NCBI GenBank assembly: GCA_032586195.1
Contig: JAWHQP010000025.1
Span: forward strand, 1 to 7,937
DNA: 7,937 nucleotides
Reading direction: 5' to 3'
DNA from: JAWHQP01 sp032586195
GTDB lineage: Bacteria; Pseudomonadota; Gammaproteobacteria; Enterobacterales; Pasteurellaceae
Below, one piece after another: positions 1-5,715 of this stretch. The position numbers were made by a program, and so were the translations under genes. The notes under the pieces are model-generated. The model was not told the origin of the DNA and did not search any database. It was given only the letters and a program-made list of their open reading frames with translations. Positions within the stretch are counted from its first letter, which is position 1; every line of letters starts with the position of its first letter.

Positions 1-3000
1 TTGACTCAGCTCGCCGTAACGGTCAAAAACTTGCCAAATCCTCACCGCACTTTGCAGGTCCGCCTGATTGTTTGGTTGCTCTGCTTTGCCCTTTGGTAGC
101 GTGAGCTGGATTTGTCTACCGTATTTGTCCAGTTCAACTTCAATCCGTTCACCGTCCTGAATTTCCGCAATCAAACGGTCTTGCTCGTCATACTCAAATT
201 CGGTTTGGTGTATGGCGGCAAACGGCAAGTATTGATGGTTGGTCGCTTTTTCTAACCGGTGGCGTTTGTTGTAAACATACGCCACCTGGTGTGCCAGCTG
301 GTAGCCGTTTTCGGTTAGTCGATTTTCTATTTCTACACTTTCTTCTGCGTTACTGCCTAAAAGTGCGGTCAGTTTTTCAAACGTTTTTTCACTGATTTCC
401 GTTTGTGTTGGTGCACTTCCCTTTGCCGGTTGCCAAGTCTGACGTTGAATAAGCTGGTCAAGCGCGTTGTAGTGGAACGTCTCTAATGTGCCGTCCGCCT
501 GTAACTGACAGGTCAACCGTCCTACTGGGTCGTAAGCGTAATGGCGGGCTCTTCCGGTAAAATCCGTTTCTTTTATCAGCTGTCCGGCTTGGTCATATTG
601 GTAGCAATAACTGTCCCCTTGGCTGTTCTTCACCGCCGTTAAACGCGTCAGTTTGTCGTAATGAAATGTCAGCTTTTCGCCGTTCGGCAGCGTACGGCTT
701 TTGAGTAAGTCAAAGGCGTCATAGGTGTATTTTGTCGTGTTGCCATTGGCATCCTGACTTTCCTGCAACAAACGTTCGCTGTTGTATTTGAACGTTTGGA
801 TATTTCCTTCCGGTGTCGTAAGCTTGGTCAAGCTCCCGCTCGGATTCGCATGCCCCCGGCTGTATTCGTAATGGTATTGGCTTTGGTCGGGCAGAATCAG
901 TTGTGTTATTCGCCCGAACAGGTCACAGGTTATCCGCGTTTTATCACCCCTGACATTGCGATAACTGATAAACCGTCGAATGTGCGGGTCATAACCATAA
1001 CTTTGATAGGTGCCGTCGGCAAAATCCTCCCGGGTAAGACGTCCGTTTTCATCATAACGATAACGTTTTGTTAATTGTGTCGGCGACGTAATACTTGTCA
1101 GTTCGCCCCGTTCGCCGTAAGCGTAATGCCAAGTCTTGCCGTCGGGTAATTGCGTGGTGAGCAGTTGCCCTTGTTCATCATATTGGTAGGTATAACATTC
1201 ACCGCTCGCCAGCCGAATCCGTGTCAGTTCACCATAGTCTTTGTCGTAATCAAATTCCGTGCGTCTCCCTAAGGCGTCAATTTCCGCCCGTTTTTCCTGA
1301 TGTTGCCATTCCGTACAAGTCACTCGTCCCAATGGGTCGGTGATTTGTGTCACCAGTTTATCCGCATTCCATTGATAAACCGTCACCCCGCCCTCCGCAT
1401 CAAAATACCGCGTTTGCCGCTTTTCATCATCATATTCAAAATGGTCGGCATAATATCCCCCCACCGTCTCAATGGCGATTACCCGTCCCCGGCTGTCATA
1501 ACACACCGCGGCACGCGTGGCTTGCGTATCACGCCATTCTGTCATCTCTCCCCGTTGATTATAAGCGTGATACACTGAACCAAACTGATGACTGTGGCAG
1601 GCAATCAACTGTCCTTGCGGGTTAAACTCACAGCTGACTAACCGTAGACATTGATGTTCGTCCACATAATCAATATGAGCTAAATGCTCCTGTTGATAGC
1701 TCAACCGCACATGATAACCGTCGCTATGCGTTAATGTGGATAAACGTTGTTCGTCATCATAGATAAAATCAATGCGATTACCGAAACGGTCGCTGATAGC
1801 TTGCAAATAGCGTCGAGTAGATAGGGCGGTGGCAGCTGTTGTTAATGTTGCGGCGTCCGATTCTTTCGATAAGGTGGAAAACGTCAGGGTTTGTTGCGTT
1901 TCACGATTAAATAAATATAATGCCCCTTCTTTTTCGCCAAACAAAATATGCGATTTGAGTTGTGCGTTTTGCGCATAGATTTGGTCGCCGAAATAATGAG
2001 GTAACAGCGGGTAATGATACGCACCGCCCTCGGCATCGTGATAAATGATTTCGCCCTCAATGACTTCCAGCCATTGTGACCAGTCGCTAAACCAGTTCTG
2101 TCCCAATAAACCTGCTGTTTTTAAGGTGGAAAAATAACTGCGCGTAAGATGTAACGGCAGTACGCCGTCCAGCGCAATTAATTGCCATTGCTGCACAAAG
2201 TCTCCGCTCGCCATATCCACCGGTTCTGAGCCGGTGCAACGATTACAGGCTTTAGCACCACCCGAATTCTTTAAGCCCAGCGCCCCCTTCAACGTGCCTG
2301 CCACCGTAAGAAATAACGGCACATAGGTTTCCGCTTCCCGTAACCATAACGGAATGCTGCTTTGCGCCGGCAGACTTATCTCGGCTGAAGTTTGTTCGGT
2401 TTCAATAATGCTATGACAACCACCGTCCACATTGCCGTCACAGGTGGTTTTGTGTCCTATACGCGCTATTGGTAAACCGTTGGCAAACACGGTTTTAGCC
2501 CCTTCCGCCACATAATGTGGTGCGGCGTGGTCTTCGCAGGCAATTAAATCCCCAACGCGTGCAACGGGACGATTTTCGAAAAAAACATCGCTTGAACCTT
2601 CAATGATTTTGCCTTTTTCTTTCCCGTATTCCGATGCCGCATCACAAATACCGGCAATCAGTCCGCCCGCCGCACCGCCCGCTGCGGCCGCACCCAGCAT
2701 GACGCCAAAAGTCGCCGCCGCTAAACCACCCGTAGCAACAATGACAAAACCACCGACAAAGATGCCCGCCGCCAAACCCAGTAATGACCCCACCGAACTC
2801 AAAAAGCTTCGCGCGTGATAGACCTTATCGCCTACGCACACTGGTTTGTTGCCCGATGTGGTCACCGGCTTCGCGCCAAATGCCCCTGCGATTTGATGGG
2901 TTGCCCATTTGGCGGCACTATGGCTGAGGTAGTTTGCGCCCATCCCCACGCCGGCGACCAATGCAAATTGCCCCAGCCCACTCGCCGCGCCCAGCACTGT

Positions 3001-3246
3001 CGCCCCAAAACCGCCGCCTGCTGCCATCGCACCCTGTGCCATGGCAAGTCCTGCCGGACCTGCCATTGAGCCGTATTGTGCATAGGGGCTTTGTGCCGCC
3101 GCCAGGGCAGATTCACGGAAAGAGGAGGATGCTTGTCTGGTGCTTGCAGGCTGCATTTGGCGAGTGCGTTGGGCGATGGCAACGCGGTTACCCTCATTGC
3201 TCCACAGATAACCGGCACCGGCGCCGATGCCTTGGATGACGCTCAT
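1..3246 (-). CDS. PAAR-Rhs T6SS effector, C-terminal toxin end outside the window
   Basis: The frame is open for 1,082 codons and runs off the left edge. Start ATG is 3246-3244, with GGAG seven bases upstream. Residues 63-107 and 148-200 are Gly/Ala-rich and hydrophobic, likely transmembrane segments used for toxin entry. Residues 215-285 form a PAAR-like spike tip (ARVGD, then AEGAKTVFANGLPIARIGH, with His/Cys ligand candidates C237, H240, H265, C269, C277, H278). A C334-x-x-C337 pair and EPVDMASGDF (341-350) mark the start of the Rhs shell (DUF6531-like). From about residue 480 the protein is a run of YD repeats (for example YRYDENGRLTRE). The closing DPxGL motif and variable toxin are not reached, so activity and immunity gene are unknown. 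It lies 19 bases after the Eag-type chaperone gene, the standard partner of Rhs effectors with transmembrane segments. No frameshift is seen, so the gene appears intact this far. Confidence 0.95.
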   Translation of the reverse strand, partial: MSVIQGIGAGAGYLWSNEGNRVAIAQRTRQMQPASTRQASSSFRESALAAAQSPYAQYGSMAGPAGLAMAQGAMAAGGGFGATVLGAASGLGQFALVAGVGMGANYLSHSAAKWATHQIAGAFGAKPVTTSGNKPVCVGDKVYHARSFLSSVGSLLGLAAGIFVGGFVIVATGGLAAATFGVMLGAAAAGGAAGGLIAGICDAASEYGKEKGKIIEGSSDVFFENRPVARVGDLIACEDHAAPHYVAEGAKTVFANGLPIARIGHKTTCDGNVDGGCHSIIETEQTSAEISLPAQSSIPLWLREAETYVPLFLTVAGTLKGALGLKNSGGAKACNRCTGSEPVDMASGDFVQQWQLIALDGVLPLHLTRSYFSTLKTAGLLGQNWFSDWSQWLEVIEGEIIYHDAEGGAYHYPLLPHYFGDQIYAQNAQLKSHILFGEKEGALYLFNRETQQTLTFSTLSKESDAATLTTAATALSTRRYLQAISDRFGNRIDFIYDDEQRLSTLTHSDGYHVRLSYQQEHLAHIDYVDEHQCLRLVSCEFNPQGQLIACHSHQFGSVYHAYNQRGEMTEWRDTQATRAAVCYDSRGRVIAIETVGGYYADHFEYDDEKRQTRYFDAEGGVTVYQWNADKLVTQITDPLGRVTCTEWQHQEKRAEIDALGRRTEFDYDKDYGELTRIRLASGECYTYQYDEQGQLLTTQLPDGKTWHYAYGERGELTSITSPTQLTKRYRYDENGRLTREDFADGTYQSYGYDPHIRRFISYRNVRGDKTRITCDLFGRITQLILPDQSQYHYEYSRGHANPSGSLTKLTTPEGNIQTFKYNSERLLQESQDANGNTTKYTYDAFDLLKSRTLPNGEKLTFHYDKLTRLTAVKNSQGDSYCYQYDQAGQLIKETDFTGRARHYAYDPVGRLTCQLQADGTLETFHYNALDQLIQRQTWQPAKGSAPTQTEISEKTFEKLTALLGSNAEESVEIENRLTENGYQLAHQVAYVYNKRHRLEKATNHQYLPFAAIHQTEFEYDEQDRLIAEIQDGERIEVELDKYGRQIQLTLPKGKAEQPNNQADLQSAVRIWQVFDRYGELSQ
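44..52 (-). repeat. DNA uptake signal sequence (USS) inside rhs
   Basis: Minus strand AAGTGCGGT followed by GAGGATTTGG, read in the Rhs frame as part of LQSAVRIW (about residues 1064-1071). It lies in a segment without YD repeats. Confidence 0.85.
361..369 (+). repeat. DNA uptake signal sequence (USS) inside rhs
   Basis: Plus strand AAGTGCGGT followed by CAGTTTTTCAAACGTTTTTTC. In the Rhs frame it encodes part of KLTALLGS (about residues 957-964), also in a segment that interrupts the YD repeats. Confidence 0.85.
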
Positions 3247-3265
3247 AAAATGGCTCCATGACGAA

Positions 3266-3676
3266 TTAGTTAGGTTGACGGACTTTAAACGTATTAAAAA
3301 TTGCCAACAGTTGTTCTCGTTGCGAGGAAACGATCGGCTTTAAGGATGACGCAGTCAGCACGAGCGGGTGAGACGGCGTATTGAGGATAATGCTCATTTG
3401 ATACATATCGCCTTGCGGGGAAGACCAATTAAACTCGGAAAGTACCGCTTCTAAATTGTCAATCTGCAAAGTAGAGCGCTTGGATTGTCGATAGCCCTTA
3501 AGTTGTTTGCCGATTGAGTCAAATTCTCTTTCAGCAAAATCGGCAAATGTCATGCCGAACGGAATATTCTCTCTCGCAATGGTGATACTTACATCTGATT
3601 TGGTTGACAGAATATTTAATGTTGAATCCTGCCATTCGTCACCGATATTTAAACTGCCTTCGTTAAAATAAAACAT
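3266..3676 (-). CDS. Eag-type T6SS effector chaperone (DcrB/DUF1795 family)
   Basis: This 136-residue cytoplasmic protein begins MFYFNEGSL and ends FNTFKVRQPN, with no signal peptide or membrane segment. Length and pattern fit the DUF1795/DcrB-like family: N-terminal FNEGSLxIxDxWQDxTxNIL, central ITIARExIPxG, and a C-terminal helix ending in FxTFK. Family members called Eag chaperones bind the N-terminal transmembrane segments of PAAR-containing T6SS effectors and stabilise them before loading onto VgrG. The Rhs gene directly downstream, 19 bases away, has such segments, so it is the obvious client. I chose ATG 3676-3674 over one eight codons upstream because AGAGG sits seven bases before it. 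A TTGACC-N17-AATAGT promoter candidate lies upstream, so eag and rhs may form their own transcription unit. The family call is strong; the exact client is inferred from adjacency. Confidence 0.9.
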   Translation of the reverse strand: MFYFNEGSLNIGDEWQDSTLNILSTKSDVSITIARENIPFGMTFADFAEREFDSIGKQLKGYRQSKRSTLQIDNLEAVLSEFNWSSPQGDMYQMSIILNTPSHPLVLTASSLKPIVSSQREQLLAIFNTFKVRQPN

Positions 3677-3708
3677 TATGGTTCCTCTGATTTTTATCAT
3701 TAAATATG

Positions 3709-3737
3709 ACTATTTTCTATTTATTAAAGACGGTCAA
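3709..3737 (-). promoter_or_regulatory. Possible sigma-70 promoter of the eag-rhs unit
   Basis: On the minus strand TTGACC (3737-3732) is followed after 17 bases by AATAGT (3714-3709), about 32 bases before the chaperone start codon. The -35 box matches five of six consensus bases; the -10 box is weak. A run of T lies just upstream. This is motif matching only. It would give eag-rhs transcription independent of the vgrG cassettes. Confidence 0.35.
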
Positions 3738-3756
3738 AAAAAAACCTCAAATTCTC

Positions 3757-3765
3757 ACCGCACTT
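3757..3765 (-). repeat. DNA uptake signal sequence (USS), single
   Basis: Minus strand reads AAGTGCGGT, the exact 9-base Haemophilus-type uptake core, followed by GAGAATTT and then an AT-rich stretch, as in the extended consensus. It sits just past the ankyrin-gene 3' relic. The USS at 5703-5711 sits in the same position past the intact ankyrin gene, so this one appears to have travelled with that gene end. Confidence 0.9.
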
Positions 3766-3812
3766 TCAGCCATTTTTTCAGTAGTTATTCTTGACTACGT
3801 TCAATTACCAGG
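3766..3812 (-). pseudogene. Relic of the 3' end of an ankyrin immunity gene
   Basis: This stretch, together with the adjoining USS, aligns without gaps to the 3' end of the intact ankyrin lipoprotein gene (5703-5755 against 3757-3809, offset 1946). Over those 53 bases I count about 12 mismatches, mostly transitions. The intact gene ends IERGQEWPPKK-stop; the relic reads IERSQE, then a stop, then LLKK. No start codon or larger open frame goes with it. The upstream boundary is unclear because similarity fades near 3812, before the end of the DUF4176-like gene at 3833. It looks like the surviving tail of a second ankyrin immunity gene. Confidence 0.75.
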
Positions 3813-3832
3813 GGCTATGTCTAATAGAAAAT

Positions 3833-4129
3833 CTATTTAGATAAACTAAATTTTGGATATTTTACGGTATTAATATGCTCATCATAATATTGCTGAATTT
3901 TTTCTTCTAAAGGGTTAATATATCCTTCAAAAAGCACTTCTACTATGTCTTCATGATTAAAAAAGTAAGATTCACTATTAAAATCCACACCGACAGGATA
4001 AATGCAAGCAGCATAATCAAAATATCCCGTTATGCCATCTTCAACAGTCAATGGCAGACGAGTTATTATCATTAGAAGATCTTCCCCACCACCTACTCTT
4101 ACAACCGTACCTAAAGGATAATATTTCAT
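3833..4129 (-). CDS. DUF4176-like small protein in toxin-immunity cluster
   Basis: This 98-residue soluble protein begins MKYYPLGTVV. It resembles the DUF4176 family: an N-terminal PLGTVVRVGGGEDLLMIITR strand-rich motif, a central YPVGV, then YFFNHEDIVEVLFEGY. From family knowledge, DUF4176 proteins are best known in Gram-positive type VII toxin operons, where some act as targeting or chaperone partners of LXG toxins. Here the protein could be a second immunity factor or an adaptor for the adjacent toxin; the sequence does not decide. Start ATG 4129-4127 overlaps the stop codon of the upstream membrane-protein gene (TAATG), and GAGGG lies just upstream, suggesting translational coupling. A TTG two codons earlier is possible but less well placed. 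The gene is visibly more AT-rich than rhs. Confidence 0.8.
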   Translation of the reverse strand: MKYYPLGTVVRVGGGEDLLMIITRLPLTVEDGITGYFDYAACIYPVGVDFNSESYFFNHEDIVEVLFEGYINPLEEKIQQYYDEHINTVKYPKFSLSK

Positions 4130-4638
4130 TACCAACCCTCTCTATAATTTTTAATTAACAAAATAGATATGATAAAAAATGTTATAGCTCCAATATGAAA
4201 AAGAGCTGCTACAAGACACCCATTTCTTTTATTAGAAATTTTATCAAATTTTACAAAGTATTTCATATATTTATTGGAATGCCAACCAAGTAATAATTCA
4301 TTTAACGTATATGAAATAGTAAAAAAAATACCGCAAAATATTTCTGTGTCATATTTTGTTCCCAATTTTATATTTAGAAACGCAACGATTAAAAGTTGAA
4401 TGCTTGCGACAAAGAGAATGGTTGAAGATAGCATATAATAAAACGCAAACCCTATAGCAAAGCCATATTCTGGATTATCTATTATTATTCTATGCTTTCT
4501 CTTATTTCTTGCCCAATTTCTCTTAAAGACTGGAACTAATGTCAGTAATTTTAAAGTCGGTACCTCAAATATGTTTATTCCTATTAACATAATCCACTTA
4601 TATGTGTAATAAAATAGATAATTAAATAATAATTTCAT
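4129..4638 (-). CDS. Multi-pass membrane protein, probable immunity factor
   Basis: This 169-residue protein of unrecognised family begins MKLLFNYLFYY and ends NYREGW. Hydrophobic stretches lie near residues 14-37 (partial), 60-90 (long enough for one long helix or a hairpin), 99-118 and 141-162, so three or four membrane passes are likely. A basic segment, ARNKRKHR (43-50), probably lies in the cytoplasm. No enzymatic motif is visible. The gene begins six bases after the stop of the glycine-zipper toxin gene and overlaps the DUF4176-like gene by one base, so the three form one tight unit. Immunity to pore-forming or membrane-active toxins is commonly an inner-membrane protein, so the position suggests it protects against the upstream toxin. 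Its ribosome-binding site is weak (AGGA about 14 bases upstream), consistent with coupling to the toxin gene. It is strongly AT-rich, as many horizontally moved immunity genes are. Confidence 0.75.
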   Translation of the reverse strand: MKLLFNYLFYYTYKWIMLIGINIFEVPTLKLLTLVPVFKRNWARNKRKHRIIIDNPEYGFAIGFAFYYMLSSTILFVASIQLLIVAFLNIKLGTKYDTEIFCGIFFTISYTLNELLLGWHSNKYMKYFVKFDKISNKRNGCLVAALFHIGAITFFIISILLIKNYREGW

Positions 4639-4644
4639 AACTTG

Positions 4645-5004
4645 CTATTCTTTTCCTAATATTTCACTTGTACCCCATTCTGCAGTTTCCTCACCAGCCC
4701 AAGAACCCAATACCGCACCTGCCACTCCTCCGATATAAGCTCCTCCGGATGCTCCCACCGTACCACCAACAACGCCAGCTAATTCCTCAGTTGTATTTTT
4801 ACCAAAGGTCTTACCATCGGCTTCATACCCATCAACCACCTCTTTAATATCCAATACTGTTCCAACTCCCCAAGCACCTTTAGCCAATCTCTTCATCGCA
4901 GTTTTATTCAAAACATTAGTCGTCTTGGCATACTGATTCCCATTCCAGCCGTTATCGTAATATTTAACCTTTCCTGTAGATTTTAACGGTTTGGTTGATT
5001 TCAT
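4645..5004 (-). CDS. Glycine-zipper toxin domain, probable membrane-active VgrG tail
   Basis: From ATG 5004-5002 this encodes 119 residues beginning MKSTKPLKSTGKVKYY. Early motifs are NGWNGNQYAKTTNVL and DGYEADGKTFGKN. A Gly/Ala-rich segment follows (about residues 77-104) with the small-x-x-x-small spacing of a glycine zipper (GGTVGASGGAYIGGVAGAVLG), able to form a membrane hairpin. Similar domains end polymorphic toxins of the Rhs/VgrG type, so I infer a membrane-disrupting toxin. The same frame stays open upstream to 5109 and reads through a linker (SDDNNKGAIPPTGAIADG) that looks like natural coding sequence. The domain was therefore probably once fused to the VgrG tail, which is now in another frame. 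Its ATG overlaps that fragment's stop (TAATG), with AGAGGG nine bases upstream, so it may be translated separately by coupling. Whether it is functional is uncertain. Confidence 0.7.
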   Translation of the reverse strand: MKSTKPLKSTGKVKYYDNGWNGNQYAKTTNVLNKTAMKRLAKGAWGVGTVLDIKEVVDGYEADGKTFGKNTTEELAGVVGGTVGASGGAYIGGVAGAVLGSWAGEETAEWGTSEILGKE

Positions 5005-5092
5005 TAGGTTCTGCCCTCTTTCACCAAACTCTTCCACGCCATCGGCAATCGCCCCCGTGGGCGGTATTGCGCCTTTATTATTGTCATCAGAA

Positions 5093-5102
5093 GAGAGAGA
5101 GA
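5093..5102 (-). repeat. (TC)5 dinucleotide run at the vgrG-toxin frameshift
   Basis: Plus strand (GA)5, minus strand (TC)5. With five units the VgrG fragment ends in the wrong frame. Removing one unit gives VESLS followed directly by SDDNNKGAIPP and the toxin domain. Dinucleotide slippage could therefore switch the fusion on or off, though five units is short for a hypermutable tract. Confidence 0.7.
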
Positions 5103-5134
5103 TTCCACGCTATAATCATGATTTACAGATTCTT

Positions 5135-5525
5135 TATCCTTATTCAAATGAATCTGCGTTGCGGAAAGAAAAATACCGATATCGGTCAGCTGAATACTGG
5201 AGCTACCGAATTTCAGCTCTATCCTTTCTTCTGACATCACCACCGTGCCTTTTCCCACATTGAGAATCACATTATCATCGCCGACAAATTGCACGACTTT
5301 GGCATGTGAATCACGGGTTTCTTTGATTTCTTCAAATAAACTGCCCGTTCCTAACGTCTTGTTTTCGTTTCTGTTCGTTAGTGTAATGATACGGTTGCCT
5401 TCCGTTACGGTTAACGATTGATTACCTTTAACGATCACCGCTTGATTATTATCAATCCGGATTATTTGGTTATTGGTTACGGTTAATGATTGATCGTTAC
5501 CGATCGTTTCCGTTTGGTTATTCTT
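5135..5525 (-). repeat. Direct repeat copy B, vgrG 3' tail
   Basis: This aligns without gaps to 7431-7821 (offset 2296). I count about 20 mismatches over some 390 bases, close to 95% identity. Both copies encode the DUF2345-type VgrG tail and end at the junction with a toxin-specific linker (KDKES here, KDKQS in the other copy). Same-direction repeats of this length are good substrates for homologous recombination. Confidence 0.9.
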
Positions 5526-5656
5526 GGATCCCATAAAAACCGTAGCTTCACCCGGCTAAAATTATCCGTGTATATTTCTTCCTCTTTCGGCCCCGTCATC
5601 AAAACGCTATCTGCGGGCCGTCCACCCGCGGTTTGGTCCGTTACAACGGTCATCAC
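5525..5656 (-). pseudogene. vgrG core remnant, internally deleted and out of frame
   Basis: On the minus strand the frame from about 5656 reads VMTVVTDQTAGGRPADSVLM and then EIYTDNFSRVKLRFLWDP. The second part closely resembles the conserved VgrG segment EIYTDxxGRVKVxFHWDR. In a complete VgrG this is followed by well over 100 residues before the beta-helical tail. Here it abuts the tail fragment directly, at about 5525-5534, and in a different frame. The frame is open only from 5680, just past a stop, so no spike base is encoded. I infer an internal deletion in a second vgrG copy. The boundaries are approximate. Confidence 0.75.
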
Positions 5657-5672
5657 GTTTGGTGGCGTGGTA

Positions 5673-5681
5673 AAGTGCGGT
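5673..5681 (+). repeat. DNA uptake signal sequence (USS), plus orientation
   Basis: Exact AAGTGCGGT followed by the AT-rich TAGAAATTTCATTATTT, a good extended-consensus match. It forms the distal arm of the stem-loop with the USS at 5703-5711 and abuts the vgrG core remnant. Confidence 0.9.
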
Positions 5682-5702
5682 TAGAAATTTCATTATTTTC
5701 TC

Positions 5703-5711
5703 ACCGCACTT
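5703..5711 (-). repeat. DNA uptake signal sequence (USS), minus orientation
   Basis: Minus strand AAGTGCGGT followed by GAGAAAATAATG, four bases beyond the ankyrin stop codon. It is the partner arm of the inverted pair, and its position matches that of the USS at 3757-3765 relative to the ankyrin relic. Confidence 0.9.
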
Positions 5712-5715
5712 TTAG

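Larger units (their letters stand above)
5004..5534 (-). pseudogene. vgrG 3' fragment (DUF2345-type tail), frameshifted at its end
   Basis: The 176-codon frame starts with a chance ATG at 5534. It encodes the beta-helical VgrG tail: NNQTETIGNDQSLTVT-type repeats, the FEEIKETRDSHAKVVQF segment, and a final IFLSATQIHLNKDKES. The intact vgrG in this window has the same stretch with eight amino-acid differences over about 130 residues, two of them Gly to Arg, which suggests relaxed selection. After ESLSL the frame continues into SLVKEGRT and stops, whereas the toxin continues in another frame. The switch point coincides with a (TC)5 run. There is no VgrG base domain, so this cannot make a working spike as it stands. 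It is best read as a displaced vgrG end that once carried the glycine-zipper toxin. Confidence 0.85.
5672..5712 (-). terminator. Inverted USS pair, likely terminator after the ankyrin gene
   Basis: AAAGTGCGGT (5672-5681) and ACCGCACTTT (5703-5712) form a perfect 10-bp stem, extended by further pairing inside (AGAAA with TTTCT). It lies just after the ankyrin gene stop at 5716-5718. Inverted USS pairs often serve as terminators in Haemophilus. Only a short T run follows on the minus strand, so termination may be partial. Confidence 0.65.

Noticed and set aside
796..1625. Plus-strand open frames of about 92 codons within the rhs region
   Set aside because: They lie opposite the continuous, clearly homologous Rhs frame and show no recognisable domain, good ribosome-binding site or separate codon pattern.
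2603..3261. Several overlapping frames on both strands over the 5' end of rhs
   Set aside because: All are low-complexity shadows of the Gly/Ala-rich hydrophobic coding sequence of the Rhs N-terminus.
4127..4135. TTG at 4135 as the start of the DUF4176-like protein
   Set aside because: ATG 4129 is two codons later, better spaced from GAGGG, and forms a TAATG overlap with the upstream gene.
5035..5037. GTG at 5037 as the start of the glycine-zipper protein
   Set aside because: It is an internal codon of a frame open to 5109 and has no special initiation context. Either fusion to VgrG or ATG 5004 is more likely.
5525..5530. GGATCC at the vgrG remnant junction, suggesting an artificial cloning scar
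   Set aside because: A 6-base site occurs by chance, and flanking sequence on both sides is genuine vgrG-derived DNA with natural divergence.
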